64,000 nt of DNA from Undibacterium sp. (GCA_030645915.1 JAUSNO010000036.1:21562-85561); one strand, 5' to 3'; numbered from the stretch's first letter, positions 1 through 9,211 are shown. Translations and numbers: made by a program. Notes: generated by a model not told the origin, from the sequence alone.

Positions 1-834
1 CGCGGAAAATTGCGCGCTGTAGCGCGATAAGGTATCTGCCGCGTCTTCAGGATCGACTTTGGCCGCACGCCCCAGCGCGATCAGGTACAACGCATGCGCA
101 AGCTTTCCGGCAGCGGGAGCTTTTTTCAGTAATTTGCCGGGCTTCTCTATCGCTTGCGTCAGACTTTTTTCTGGAATATTGAGCAGTTTCCCCAAGCGCT
201 GTGCCAGCGGCATCGCAGAATTTTCTGCCGCCATGCGCATCTGCTCCCACAGATCGGCCTCGGTGAATTGTCCATTCTCAAATAAGTACGTCACCAGAGA
301 ATAACAACCATCGGCATAATCACGCGGCGCAATCAGCAGCGCACGCGCTTCTGTCGCCACCTTCTGTTGTTTCACTGCCCTGGACAACAAGGCATAACAC
401 TTCAACTGCGTGTCGTCGGCGACCACAAATTGCGGGTATTGCACATCAAAATTTTGCCAATCTGCGCGCCTGCCCAGCACCAGCAACCAGTCGTTGCGCA
501 AGCGGTCTGCGATGGCGCTCCCTTCGTATTTGCTGAGGAAGGCTTTGACCTCGGTTGCCGAGGCAGAGACTATTTTTGTCCTGAGCACATAATAATCAAC
601 GTAGGAGGGTATCCCGTAGTTGCCAAGAGCGGCGGCATGCGCCTGCGCTGCACCGGTATCATCGTGCATGGCTGCATCGCGCAATGCCATAAACCGATCG
701 TCATCATTGACAAAACTCTTGATGCTTTTCGCCGCTATCGCCTGCGAAAATGGTGACAAAGCTGCTACCATGGTCAAACATACATTCAAGCTCAACCGAA
801 CTATTTTCTTCATTTTGTTGTTTACCAACTTCAT
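1..834 (-). CDS. slt: Soluble lytic murein transglycosylase (Slt family), 5' part only
   Basis: The reading frame runs off the left edge, so only about 278 N-terminal residues are visible. It starts with a basic, hydrophobic signal peptide (MKKIVRLSLNVCLTM...SQAIAA), followed by an alpha-helical stretch with the wording typical of the Slt superhelical domain (YVDYYVLRTKI, FLSKYEGSAIADRLRNDWL, DGCYSLVTYLF). The catalytic C-terminal goose-lysozyme-like domain, which cleaves the MurNAc-GlcNAc bond to 1,6-anhydro products, would lie outside the window. The ATG at 834 has a good GAAGGAAAG ribosome site; a second in-frame ATG at 813 is possible. It is divergent from fau with only 32 bp between, an arrangement I recall from other Burkholderiales. 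Family call is from sequence memory, without an alignment. Confidence 0.82.
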   Translation of the reverse strand, partial: MKLVNNKMKKIVRLSLNVCLTMVAALSPFSQAIAAKSIKSFVNDDDRFMALRDAAMHDDTGAAQAHAAALGNYGIPSYVDYYVLRTKIVSASATEVKAFLSKYEGSAIADRLRNDWLLVLGRRADWQNFDVQYPQFVVADDTQLKCYALLSRAVKQQKVATEARALLIAPRDYADGCYSLVTYLFENGQFTEADLWEQMRMAAENSAMPLAQRLGKLLNIPEKSLTQAIEKPGKLLKKAPAAGKLAHALYLIALGRAAKVDPEDAADTLSRYSAQFSA

Positions 835-866
835 TTGCCGCTTTCCTTCTTATCGTTATTAACAGT

Positions 867-1451
867 ATGACACAGCCATCCACCAGTGCAAAACCGGCGC
901 AGCAAAGCCGCGCCGTCACGCGCAAAATATTGCTTGACCGGCGCCGCCAGACTGACGCCGGGCAACGGCAACAGTGGGACACGCAGATCATCGAGCGCCT
1001 GCTTGAATGGTGCCGGCAGCAGCGTCCGGCCAGCCTGGGGGTATTTTGGCCGATTCAGACCGAGCCGGATCTGCGTCACTGCTACCCGCAACTGCACGCA
1101 CTGGGAATACAACTCGCCTTACCCGTAGTGCTCAACAAAGCACAGCCCTTAACTTTTCTGCAATGGACACCGGGTGACCCCATGTGCACTGATGAACACG
1201 GGATACCCGTGCCAGCGCAACGAGAGCATGTTGTCCATCCCGAAGCATTACTCATTCCCTGCGTGGGATTCAATCGCAACAATTACCGCATGGGCTACGG
1301 TGGCGGCTACTATGACCGCACGCTCGCAGTGACGCCACGCCCGGTAGCCATAGGCGTTGCCTACAGTCAGGCACAATCAGAATTTATGACAGAAGCGCAT
1401 GATGTGCCTATGGACAATATTTTCACTGAAAAAATGAATAACCAACAATGA
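867..1451 (+). CDS. fau: 5-formyltetrahydrofolate cyclo-ligase
   Basis: A 194-residue cytosolic enzyme that converts 5-formyl-THF to 5,10-methenyl-THF with ATP, returning stored folate to the one-carbon pool. The family signature is clear near residue 145: NNYRMGYGGGYYDRTL, the glycine-rich loop that binds ATP and phosphate. Basic N-terminal residues (VTRKILLDRRR) match the family's usual RxxxRxxR start. Length is normal. The frame is open upstream to 750, but that would overlap the divergent transglycosylase gene, so the ATG at 867 is chosen. The rest of folate metabolism in this window is metF about 9 kb away. Confidence 0.9.
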   Translation: MTQPSTSAKPAQQSRAVTRKILLDRRRQTDAGQRQQWDTQIIERLLEWCRQQRPASLGVFWPIQTEPDLRHCYPQLHALGIQLALPVVLNKAQPLTFLQWTPGDPMCTDEHGIPVPAQREHVVHPEALLIPCVGFNRNNYRMGYGGGYYDRTLAVTPRPVAIGVAYSQAQSEFMTEAHDVPMDNIFTEKMNNQQ

Positions 1452-1453
1452 AC

Positions 1454-1513
1454 ACGCAATCCACAAGCGCCTTGTGGAGCAAAAATGCCCTGAAAGCCGC
1501 ATGAAACATGCGT
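1454..1513. repeat. REP-like palindrome, copy 1 (degenerate)
   Basis: About 60 bp directly behind the fau stop codon. It begins ACGCAATCC...GCGCC and ends GCCGCATG...TGCGT, so the outer ACGCA/TGCGT ends and the inner GCGCC/GCCGC blocks can pair. Same plan as the copies at 5118, 9703, 22147 and 36985, but the arms have diverged more. Confidence 0.5.
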
Positions 1514-1560
1514 CATTAAAAAATCCGGTTTTTACGATCTACTTAATTTAAGCGCTGCCG

Positions 1561-3615
1561 ATGTCGATATCTGATTCTGACTATCTATTACAACGCGTTC
1601 CCGAGCTTCAATCTCTTGCCAACGATCCAAAAATCCGGCGTGCGATAGAAACCGGCGACCCCTTCAAGGTCTATCGCGCCCTGCTGATGGCGCGACTGTT
1701 GCGTCGCCTGCCAAAACAGCAGGATTTGCTCATCATGCTGACTGGCGAGCGTCGCCTGTTTGCCAAACCGATGACGGCAACACCATCCTCAACCACTAGC
1801 GCATCTGCCTGGTTCAGGTTGATAGGCGCAAGCGAACACGATACCGATGACAGCTACGTCGCCATGCGCGCCCTGGTGATTTTTTCAAGCATTCCCTTAA
1901 TCCCCTTGGGTTCGTATGTCGTCAAGAGCATTGGCAAGCGGCAATGGCAAATCTATGCTCGCGTACCAATGGACATCAAGGGCTGGCTCTACACACGAGG
2001 CCTGGCATTGGGCGTGGCGATCCTGGTGTTATCCGGCGCGTTTTACAGTTACCACCAACGCCATTCGCAAGAGGTGATCTTACTCAATGGATTTGATTTG
2101 CCGGTGCTGGCGACGCTCGATGGCGAAACCATCAAACTGCCGGCACAAGGCAAAGCATCGATGACCGTCCGGACAGGAGCCATTACGGGTTTCGCCTCGG
2201 TAGACAAAATTGGCGTGATCGACGATTTTCAGCACACCATCGTCAGCACTGATGGCACCACAGTGTGGAATATCGCCGGAGCCGCGCCTTTACTGCACAC
2301 GACTATCGTCTCGTCCAAAGTGGATGAAGACAACCCGGACAAGGGCGCACCCAGCGTCTATTGCGGCACCCGCTTTATCGAACTCGATACCAAACTGAGC
2401 GTCAATAAAATCACCCTGGCAAAAACCACCGCCGAGAATGGCCCCGTGGGTATTGCCATGTGCGTCAAATATGCAAACGAAAACGCACAGGAAAAAACCA
2501 TCTTGCCAGCACTGGAAGCACTGGCGCTCATCTATGACTGGAGCTTAAGCCATACCGACAATGCCATCGCTGCCGCCAAAAACATCTCGCTGGCAGAATC
2601 GATCCGTGTTGCCAAACGCGCCATGCAAGCCAAGCCAGGCCAGATTGCCTACGAACGGCGGTATCAGGATATCCGCGATGAGGCGGGGGAGCATGATGCG
2701 CTGTTGCTGGAATATGCCGAACGCGCCAAACAGCAACCCGCATCAGCTTCGGCACAGTTTCTGTATGCCTCATTATTATCCGGCCCCGCTGGCGTCAATG
2801 CGATGCAGGAACTGAGCCGGCAATTTCCAGAAAACGCGGATATTTTGCATAGCCTGGTCTGGCGCAAAGCGATTCACTATGACTATGCCGGCGCCAATCA
2901 AGACCTGGCACGGCTGCGCAAACTATCCCCCAGCCATGCCGATAGCCTGCTCGATACCGAAGTAAAAACCTTAATGGCAGAACGGCGCGGCATAGAAGCG
3001 CTGCGCCTATTGCACGCCGCCGTGCGCGACAAGACCGCCGACAAACGGTCCGACCATGCCGCCGATTTTGCCCTGGTGGCAAAACAGATTAACGTCAACC
3101 CGGATTTCTGGCTGAAAGAACTGCCAGCGGCAGAAAAAAATGCCGAAATGCTCGATTTTTATCGTGTACGCGCTGGCTTGCGTCCATTGCAAACCCAGGA
3201 TACGCAATCGAGCTTCGTCAAACTGGCACTGGCATTGCGCAATGATCCTGATCAGGCACGCAAGATCGCCAAAGGAATGAATCGCAATCAGTTAAGTAAG
3301 CTCGCGACGGACCAGCTAAGCCTGCTGCTGGGTGAAGTGATCAGAACGCAAGACACCGAACTGGCCGGCATGATGAACGGCATGCTCGCCTTATCCAGAT
3401 CAAAGACCAAATTACTGGAAGAATTCATACGGGGTGAAGCCGTCAGCCTGGATCAGATGGATATTGATCTGGAGATTCAATCTGCGGCCTGCTTCATCCG
3501 CTCACGCAATCCACAATTGAGCGCCCAGGAAAGAAGCAGCCTGCGCAGCCGTGCAGCAAAAACAGATCTGCTGCCAGGCCCCATCACCACCGCACTTCAC
3601 CAATGGCCGCTATGA
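1561..3615 (+). CDS. Uncharacterised membrane protein with periplasmic-type and TPR-like helical regions
   Basis: I do not recognise this 684-residue protein. Visible parts: an N-terminal soluble helical region (1-95, with LLMARLLRRLPKQ); two hydrophobic helices at about 101-121 and 147-165 separated by a basic loop; a beta-rich stretch at about 170-300; and a long Ala/Leu/Arg-rich helical C-terminal part (about 330-684) that reads like TPR or Sel1-type repeats (for example AKQQPASASAQFLYASLL, DYAGANQDLARLRKLSPSHA). Its stop codon overlaps the start of the M48 peptidase gene as ATGA, so the two are probably made together and may act together, for example as a membrane protease and its adaptor. 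That functional link is inference. No strong ribosome site is seen before the ATG at 1561. Confidence 0.75.
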   Translation: MSISDSDYLLQRVPELQSLANDPKIRRAIETGDPFKVYRALLMARLLRRLPKQQDLLIMLTGERRLFAKPMTATPSSTTSASAWFRLIGASEHDTDDSYVAMRALVIFSSIPLIPLGSYVVKSIGKRQWQIYARVPMDIKGWLYTRGLALGVAILVLSGAFYSYHQRHSQEVILLNGFDLPVLATLDGETIKLPAQGKASMTVRTGAITGFASVDKIGVIDDFQHTIVSTDGTTVWNIAGAAPLLHTTIVSSKVDEDNPDKGAPSVYCGTRFIELDTKLSVNKITLAKTTAENGPVGIAMCVKYANENAQEKTILPALEALALIYDWSLSHTDNAIAAAKNISLAESIRVAKRAMQAKPGQIAYERRYQDIRDEAGEHDALLLEYAERAKQQPASASAQFLYASLLSGPAGVNAMQELSRQFPENADILHSLVWRKAIHYDYAGANQDLARLRKLSPSHADSLLDTEVKTLMAERRGIEALRLLHAAVRDKTADKRSDHAADFALVAKQINVNPDFWLKELPAAEKNAEMLDFYRVRAGLRPLQTQDTQSSFVKLALALRNDPDQARKIAKGMNRNQLSKLATDQLSLLLGEVIRTQDTELAGMMNGMLALSRSKTKLLEEFIRGEAVSLDQMDIDLEIQSAACFIRSRNPQLSAQERSSLRSRAAKTDLLPGPITTALHQWPL

Positions 3616-5078
3616 ACAACAACAGAACAAAGCAGAAACAATCAGGCACCATCGACATGGTCAGGCGCACCCACTTGCTGCTAGCGCTATGGGGCGGATT
3701 TTGGCTGCTGACATCGAGCCTCATGCTTGTCTTGCTATGGTTGCCATTGGCGCAATTGCACAGCAGATCAACACTGGCGCTCTCTGGATTTGTCTCACTT
3801 CTGGCGGCACTGATCCTGCTCTATGCGTGTCGTCCGCGCGGCTGGAAAAACGCAAAAAGCCTGAATAAAAATACGCCCCCGCTGGCGCCTGAGCTTGCGG
3901 CGCCCTTGTACCACATGGTCGAAAAACTAGGGCGGCAACTCGGTATCGCCGCACCAGTCAGCCTCTACCTGATCGACAACAGCACCGCCTATATGCATGC
4001 CACGCGCGACTGGCGCGGCAAGATAAAAAACCTCAACGTGGGAATTGGCTTGCCCCTGCTGGGCACGCTGTCCGAGGCAGAATTAGGCTCGGTCATCGCA
4101 CATGAGTACGGGCATTTTTTTGCGGGGAAATTGCCACTGGGGCCTTGGGTCTATCGAACCCGGCTACGGCTGATCAATGCGGTGACAGATATCGACGATT
4201 CGGCATTTTTGCCAGAGATACTCTTGCGCCGTTTTGCGCGCTGGTTTTTACGCCTGTCGCACAGCGTCTCACGCGAGCAGGAATTTGCCGCCGACATGCT
4301 CGCTGCGCATGGATTTGGCGTTATCGCGACACGTGCCGCCCTAGAAAAAATTCACCTGATCACACCCATGTGGTCGGCGTACCTGGAGTACGAATTACAT
4401 CCGGCGATTCAACGTGGAGCGCGACTGCCGGTGTATGACGGCTTCAGGCGTTTTTGCAAACCCAATACAAAGCGAGCGCTGGTTCAAGCGGCGATTCACT
4501 ATGCCATCAACCGGCTTGCCGCCGAGTTCGACAGCCATCCGTCATTGGCAGAACGTGTCAACGCATTGACACCCGGCGCCAAGCCCGCCTATCCGCCGCT
4601 GGCAGACTGCCTGCACCTGCTGGGCGGAGAAATCAATGCAGAAAACCTGTGGTACGCGCAGTACAGTGAGCAAAAACTGCACGGCACCAATTGGGATAAT
4701 TTCGGAACGCAAATACTGCAACCCGCAATCGAGCGGGCCTACGCAGACAGCTGGATGAATCCGGCAAAACTGGCCTTCAGCGATCTGCCGGGAATGGTAC
4801 GGGGCGCAGACGATTTATGGGACAAAATCAGGCCGGACCAAGTGACTTACCTATCCCCGCAAGGCAAACGCAATTACGTATTGGCCGCACTGGAAGAATG
4901 GGCCACGGCATGCCTGATCTATCGCGGCTTTAACGCCAAAGTCAGCCCCGGACAAGCGGTCAGCATGGAACGCGGCGAACAAGTCGTGCAGCCGGCAGAG
5001 TTAATCATCGCGGCCATTAGCGGGACACTGAAATCGGCATTTTTGAAGCAGTTTGATAGTTCAGCGGAGAGCGTTTAA
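3612..5078 (+). CDS. M48 family membrane metallopeptidase
   Basis: A 488-residue zinc peptidase. Two hydrophobic helices lie near residues 22-48 and 55-73. The active site HEYGH is at 164-168 (two zinc histidines and the catalytic glutamate). The third ligand motif EFAAD is at about 224-228, as in M48/HtpX-like proteases. The C-terminal 200 residues carry no motif I know. The ATG at 3612 overlaps the upstream stop as ATGA, which suggests translational coupling; an in-frame ATG at 3603 is the alternative start. The substrate is unknown. HtpX and Oma1 relatives degrade damaged membrane proteins, but the pairing with the TPR-like protein suggests a more specific job. Confidence 0.85.
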   Translation: MNNNRTKQKQSGTIDMVRRTHLLLALWGGFWLLTSSLMLVLLWLPLAQLHSRSTLALSGFVSLLAALILLYACRPRGWKNAKSLNKNTPPLAPELAAPLYHMVEKLGRQLGIAAPVSLYLIDNSTAYMHATRDWRGKIKNLNVGIGLPLLGTLSEAELGSVIAHEYGHFFAGKLPLGPWVYRTRLRLINAVTDIDDSAFLPEILLRRFARWFLRLSHSVSREQEFAADMLAAHGFGVIATRAALEKIHLITPMWSAYLEYELHPAIQRGARLPVYDGFRRFCKPNTKRALVQAAIHYAINRLAAEFDSHPSLAERVNALTPGAKPAYPPLADCLHLLGGEINAENLWYAQYSEQKLHGTNWDNFGTQILQPAIERAYADSWMNPAKLAFSDLPGMVRGADDLWDKIRPDQVTYLSPQGKRNYVLAALEEWATACLIYRGFNAKVSPGQAVSMERGEQVVQPAELIIAAISGTLKSAFLKQFDSSAESV

Positions 5079-5117
5079 CCATCATCATGCAATTTCTCAA
5101 TAATGGCATGCCCTGAG

Positions 5118-5176
5118 ACGCACTATCCATGCGGGTTTGCAGCCTACCTTGCCTGCAGGCCGCATGGGTATTGCGT
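5118..5176. repeat. REP-like palindrome, copy 2
   Basis: 59 bp. Left arm ACGCACTATCCATGCG (5118-5133) pairs with right arm CGCATGGGTATTGCGT (5161-5176) at 13 of 16 positions. The centre carries TTGCCTGCAGGC, shared exactly with copy 4 at 22147-22213. It lies about 40 bp behind the M48 peptidase stop. Confidence 0.75.
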
Positions 5177-5329
5177 GGTGGCGGTGCATTGGTGGACTTG
5201 GTCATTTTTGAGTTCTCTATTTTAAATTTTTTCTCAGGTTTATTTGAGATTGCAGGCCGGCGGTAGACCTGCGGCTAGTCCCGTTTGTGCGGGTCAATCA
5301 CAACAACGAGATTGCGGAGGATAGGAATC

Positions 5330-5410
5330 GGTGCGTATGACGCACCCTACGCTCCCTGAAACTCAACCGTTATTCAGCATCGGTATGCAAAGCTGGGATT
5401 GCATCCCAGC
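5330..5410. repeat. Pair of short perfect palindromes
   Basis: GGTGCGT-ATG-ACGCACC (5330-5346) and GCTGGGAT-TGC-ATCCCAGC (5392-5410). Both look like widespread short dispersed proteobacterial repeats (the GGTGCGT...ACGCACC and GCTGGGAT...ATCCCAGC kinds). The second ends just behind the GNAT gene stop and could help end its transcript, though there is no T tract. Confidence 0.5.
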
Positions 5411-5420
5411 CTACAAACGA

Positions 5421-5864
5421 CTAAGCAATCTGCGATCTCGACAAGGTGTAATAAACCTCAACCGCATCCTTCATCTCACCGCGCGCCCAACCCTGCCGCT
5501 GATAAAAACGGTCGGCCCGCGTATTGGCAGCGGTACCTAAAGTCACCGTCTCATTACCCAGGCTAAACAGCCATTCAACCGCCAGCGCCAGCAAGGCCTT
5601 GCCAGCGCCCAGGCCCTCGCAATCTGGCCTGACAAACAAGGCCCAGATCGATGCGTCCTCTTTTGCGGCATAAGAAAAGGCGATGATCTCGCCCTCTCTT
5701 TCGCAGACCCAGCCACGCCCCAGCAGCTGAAGGTAATCTACATACATTTGATACGGGACTCTGGCGGGATTCGATAACACGTTTTCTTTTACCGCCAGCC
5801 TGATTTCCATGAGGCGGGGAATATCGGCAACCGTCGCCATTCTGTAATTGAGTTGATTCTTCAT
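5421..5864 (-). CDS. GNAT family N-acetyltransferase
   Basis: A 147-residue single-domain GNAT protein that would move an acetyl group from acetyl-CoA to an amine. It opens with the usual MATVADIPRLMEIR strand-helix. The acetyl-CoA binding motif A is RPDCEGLGAGKALL at about residues 79-92 (pattern Q/RxxGxG/A). The C-terminal strand FYQRQGWARG is typical of the fold. The substrate cannot be told from sequence. It stands alone, flanked by repeat-rich non-coding DNA on both sides. Confidence 0.85.
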   Translation of the reverse strand: MKNQLNYRMATVADIPRLMEIRLAVKENVLSNPARVPYQMYVDYLQLLGRGWVCEREGEIIAFSYAAKEDASIWALFVRPDCEGLGAGKALLALAVEWLFSLGNETVTLGTAANTRADRFYQRQGWARGEMKDAVEVYYTLSRSQIA

Positions 5865-6246
5865 TTAATTATTTCAGCCTTATCAGTCACCTACACTTAG
5901 GACTCGTTAGCCGCCATTTTACATCGCCGATGCAATTGCTCATCTTGCACGGATACGATGTTGACGCTTGGCTTACCTGCAGCAGGCGCATTGGCACGCA
6001 TTTTTTTGCAGCGTTATCCGGCCGTGTTGAAATCGGCCCTAAATCGCAGCCAAAGCAGATCGGCCTGCTCGGCGTTGAATAATGCAAGCGGCGAACTAAA
6101 AATCCCGGAGCCAGTCCAATAAAATTCGCCAGCAACGAATAAAGACAAAATTATTCATCGTACTCCTGTTCTTTTTTCAATCTTGATTGCAAAAAAGCAA
6201 TTTATCGTCTATTTTTCATCTTCGGTCCAACTATAGGAAAACATCC
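5865..6246. other. Long non-coding stretch before the M16 peptidase
   Basis: 382 bp without a recognisable gene. A 50-codon plus-strand frame at 5930-6082 reads protein-like (MQLLILHGYDVDAWL...) but has no ribosome site and no family I know. The rest includes the A/T-rich leader of the M16 gene, ending in AGGAAA about 7 nt before its GTG start. Confidence 0.45.
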
Positions 6247-9072
6247 GTGAAATTGATTACTGTACTCATGCTCAGCGCCGGCATTCTGTCACCTGGCCTC
6301 GCCTTCTCAGCAGATATTGCCGCCCCTGCGGCACCCGCCACGCAGCAAAAAAGCCGCGCCCTGGCAGCGCCGGTCAAGGTGACTTCGGTCGAAGGCATTA
6401 CCGAGTACCGGTTGGGCAATGGCATGCGCGTCATGCTTTTCCCTGATGCGAGTAAGCCTACGCTGACAACCAATATCATCTACATGGTGGGTTCACGTCA
6501 CGAGAATTACGGCGAAACCGGGATGGCGCATTTGCTTGAGCATTTGCTGTTCAAGCCTAGCGCGAATTTCGGCGTCAAGAAAGGCACCAAGACACCGGTC
6601 GAGGTACTCAATTCCATCGGCGGCCAGTTCAACGGCACCACCTGGTATGACCGCACCAATTACTACGCCACCTTCCCTGCCAATGAAGACAACTTAAAAC
6701 AGATGCTGGCGGTGGAAGCGGACCGCATGGTCAACGCCGCCATTGACCAGAACGATCTGTGGAATACCAAGACCAACAAGGGCGAAATGACGGTCGTGCG
6801 CAACGAATTCGAAATGGGCGAAAGCGACCCTATCGGCGTCACCATGGAGCGCATCCAGGCGGTTGGTTACGACTGGCACAATTACGGCAAATCGACCATC
6901 GGTGCGCGCTCCGATATCGAGCAAGTCAACATCCCTCGCCTGAAGGCTTTTTACAAGAATTACTACCAGCCGGACAATGCCATCCTGATGGTCGCCGGCC
7001 GTTTTGACGAAGCCAAGATCCTCAAGCAAGTGAACGAATTGTTTGGCCGCATCCCTAAACCCACGCGCGTGATCCAGCCCACCTACACGGCCGAGCCGAC
7101 CCAGGATGGCGAACGCGCAGTGACGGTACGCCGTAGCGGCGGCACGCAGTTCGTGGGCGCAGGCTACCATGTGGCGCCTTCCGGCCATGCCGATGCGGTC
7201 GCCCTGTCTTTGCTGAACCGTATTCTGGTCGATGCACCTGGCGGCCGTTTGCATAAGGCTTTGGTCGAGACCAAATTGGCCACCAGCGTCGTCTCTGAAA
7301 CAGTGAGCAATCTGGAGCCGGGCTATCGCATCTTCGGTGCCGTGGTCGCGAAAGACGCCAACCTGGACCTGACGCAAGACGCCATGTTGAAGGTGCTTGA
7401 AAATCTGAAATCGCAACCGGTTACGGAAGCCGAAGTCGCGCGCGCCAAGCAACAAGCCAACAAGAGCATAGAGCTGGCGACTGCCGATACGGCACGTCTG
7501 ACTATCGCGCTGACTGAATCAATGGCGGCAGGCGACTGGCGACTGTTCTTCATGCAGCGCGATCAGATGGAAAAAGTCGATGCGGCAGCGGTACAGGCGG
7601 CCGCCATCAAATATCTGAAAGCAACCAATCGCACGCTGGGTCGCTTCATCCCTACCGATACAGTTGACCGCACTGAAGTGCCTGCAAAACCCGATGTCAT
7701 GGCAATGGTGAACGGTTACGCTGGCCGTGCAGTTGTCGCGCAAGGTGAAGCGTTTGATCCTAGCCCGGCCAATGTGGAGGCGCGTACGCAGCGCTTCACT
7801 TTACCCGGCGGCTTGAAAGCAGCCCTGCTGCCTAAAAAGACCAAGGGTGCGACCGTCAGCGTCGTCATGCAATTGCGCATGGGGACGGACGAAGCCTTAC
7901 GCGGCAAGGCGGAAGCCGGCCAATTCACCGCCGGCATGCTGATGAGCGGCACCGAGCGTTTATCCCGTCAGGAAATCAAGGACGCATTCGACAAACTCAA
8001 GGCACAGGTGAGCGTGAATGGCAATGCGGAAGGCGTCAGCGCATCGATTACGGCAACGCGTGAAAACTTGCCGGCAGCGCTGGATTTATTAGCCGAAGTG
8101 TTGAAGAAATCGACTTTCCCTGCCAAGGAATTCCAGGAAAAGCAACTCGAGGCGATCAACAATGCTGAGCAAAATATCCCTGAACCGCAGCCGCTGGCAT
8201 CAAACGCCATGTCACGCCTGATCGATGCGACACCGGTTGGCCATGTGCGTCACGTTGGCACCTTGCAGGAACAATTGGCCGAGACCAAGGCAGTCACGGT
8301 GGAGCAGGTCAAAGCCTTCCACACGGCTTTCTATGGCGCAGGTAACGCCAGCTTCTCTGCGGTGGGTGACTTTGATCCTGTTGCACTCAAAGCGCAACTG
8401 AGCAGCCTGTTTGGCAGCTGGAAAGCAACGCAAGACTATGTACGCATACCCTATTTGATGAAGGCAACTGCAGGCGCCAAGATCGTATTGGAAACACCTG
8501 ACAAGGCTAACAGCATGCTGTTGGCGGTTCAGCCTTTGCCGATGAAAGACAATGCCGAAAATTATCCTGCCTTGTTAATTGCCAATCATATCCTGGGCGG
8601 CGGCGCACTCAAGAGCCGTCTGGCGGACCGCATCCGTCAAAAAGAAGGTTTGTCGTATGGCGTTGGCTCACAGTTAAGTATGCGTGCGCTGGACCCAGCT
8701 GGTCTGTGGTTGGCCTACGCCATTAGCGCACCGCAAAACACGGCCAAGGTAGAAGCCGCTTTGCGTGAAGAAGTACAAAAAGCCATTACCGATGGCTTTA
8801 CGGAAGAAGAACTGAGCGAAGCCAAGAAAGGCTGGAAACAGTCGGCTGAAGTGGTTCGCACCCAAGACCCTTCGCTGGCCCGCCGCCTGGCTGCTTACCT
8901 GAGCATCGACCGCACCATGGCCTTTGACAAAGACCTGGAAGCGAAGGTCGCGGCATTGACGGTGGCACAAGTCAACGAGGCACTGCGTCAGAACCTGAAG
9001 GCAGCCAATCTGTCGATTATCAGCGCTGGTGATTTCGCCAAAGCTGTCAAGGATGCGGCTGCCAAGCCTTAA
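6247..9072 (+). CDS. Exported M16 family zinc metallopeptidase (pitrilysin/PqqL-like)
   Basis: A two-lobed insulinase-type peptidase, about 941 residues. The inverted zinc motif HLLEH is at residues 95-99, with the distal glutamate expected in VVRNEFEMGE about 75 residues later. The second lobe (about 510-941) lacks HxxEH, as usual for the inactive partner half. The N-terminus MKLITVLMLSAGILSPGLAFSA is a good signal peptide, so it acts in the periplasm. I chose the GTG at 6247 because AGGAAA lies at the right distance; the frame stays open to a TTG at 6187 that would bury the signal peptide. The C-terminus is followed by a strong terminator, so it is a single-gene unit. Substrates are probably small peptides. 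Confidence 0.88.
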   Translation: MKLITVLMLSAGILSPGLAFSADIAAPAAPATQQKSRALAAPVKVTSVEGITEYRLGNGMRVMLFPDASKPTLTTNIIYMVGSRHENYGETGMAHLLEHLLFKPSANFGVKKGTKTPVEVLNSIGGQFNGTTWYDRTNYYATFPANEDNLKQMLAVEADRMVNAAIDQNDLWNTKTNKGEMTVVRNEFEMGESDPIGVTMERIQAVGYDWHNYGKSTIGARSDIEQVNIPRLKAFYKNYYQPDNAILMVAGRFDEAKILKQVNELFGRIPKPTRVIQPTYTAEPTQDGERAVTVRRSGGTQFVGAGYHVAPSGHADAVALSLLNRILVDAPGGRLHKALVETKLATSVVSETVSNLEPGYRIFGAVVAKDANLDLTQDAMLKVLENLKSQPVTEAEVARAKQQANKSIELATADTARLTIALTESMAAGDWRLFFMQRDQMEKVDAAAVQAAAIKYLKATNRTLGRFIPTDTVDRTEVPAKPDVMAMVNGYAGRAVVAQGEAFDPSPANVEARTQRFTLPGGLKAALLPKKTKGATVSVVMQLRMGTDEALRGKAEAGQFTAGMLMSGTERLSRQEIKDAFDKLKAQVSVNGNAEGVSASITATRENLPAALDLLAEVLKKSTFPAKEFQEKQLEAINNAEQNIPEPQPLASNAMSRLIDATPVGHVRHVGTLQEQLAETKAVTVEQVKAFHTAFYGAGNASFSAVGDFDPVALKAQLSSLFGSWKATQDYVRIPYLMKATAGAKIVLETPDKANSMLLAVQPLPMKDNAENYPALLIANHILGGGALKSRLADRIRQKEGLSYGVGSQLSMRALDPAGLWLAYAISAPQNTAKVEAALREEVQKAITDGFTEEELSEAKKGWKQSAEVVRTQDPSLARRLAAYLSIDRTMAFDKDLEAKVAALTVAQVNEALRQNLKAANLSIISAGDFAKAVKDAAAKP

Positions 9073-9095
9073 ACCAAGCTAAATAAATGCAGCAA

Positions 9096-9134
9096 TAAAA
9101 AAGGCAGGCTCATTCTTGAGTCTGCCTTTTTTTT
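9096..9134 (+). terminator. Intrinsic terminator of the M16 peptidase gene
   Basis: AAGGCAG and CTGCCTT arms with an inner CTCA/TGAG pair, followed by eight T residues, 24 bp behind the stop codon. The A tract in front would make it work partly in the other direction for the rhodanese gene as well. Confidence 0.85.
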
Positions 9135-9211
9135 ACCTTGCGCTCGATAGCGCCTGAAACTCACCAGTTACTTGCCGAAGCATGCATTCACCTGGCCTCA
9201 ATTAGCGCAAA

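Larger units (their letters stand above)
5079..5420. other. Non-coding stretch between M48 peptidase and GNAT genes
   Basis: 342 bp with no credible gene. It holds one REP-like palindrome (5118-5176) and further small palindromes at 5279-5292, 5330-5346 and 5392-5410, so it looks like a landing place for short dispersed repeats. The short frames crossing it are made of these repeats. Confidence 0.6.

Noticed and set aside
5989..6008. Possible sigma-54 site TGGCACG...TTGC
   Set aside because: The GG and GC elements are 13 bp apart; sigma-54 needs 10.
5887..6135. 82-codon minus-strand frame in the gap before the M16 peptidase
   Set aside because: Cys/Arg/Ser-rich composition, no family resemblance, no clear ribosome site.
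6694..7455. 253-codon minus-strand frame inside the M16 peptidase gene
   Set aside because: Entirely antisense to a well-supported gene, with His/Arg/Asp-rich composition typical of a shadow frame.
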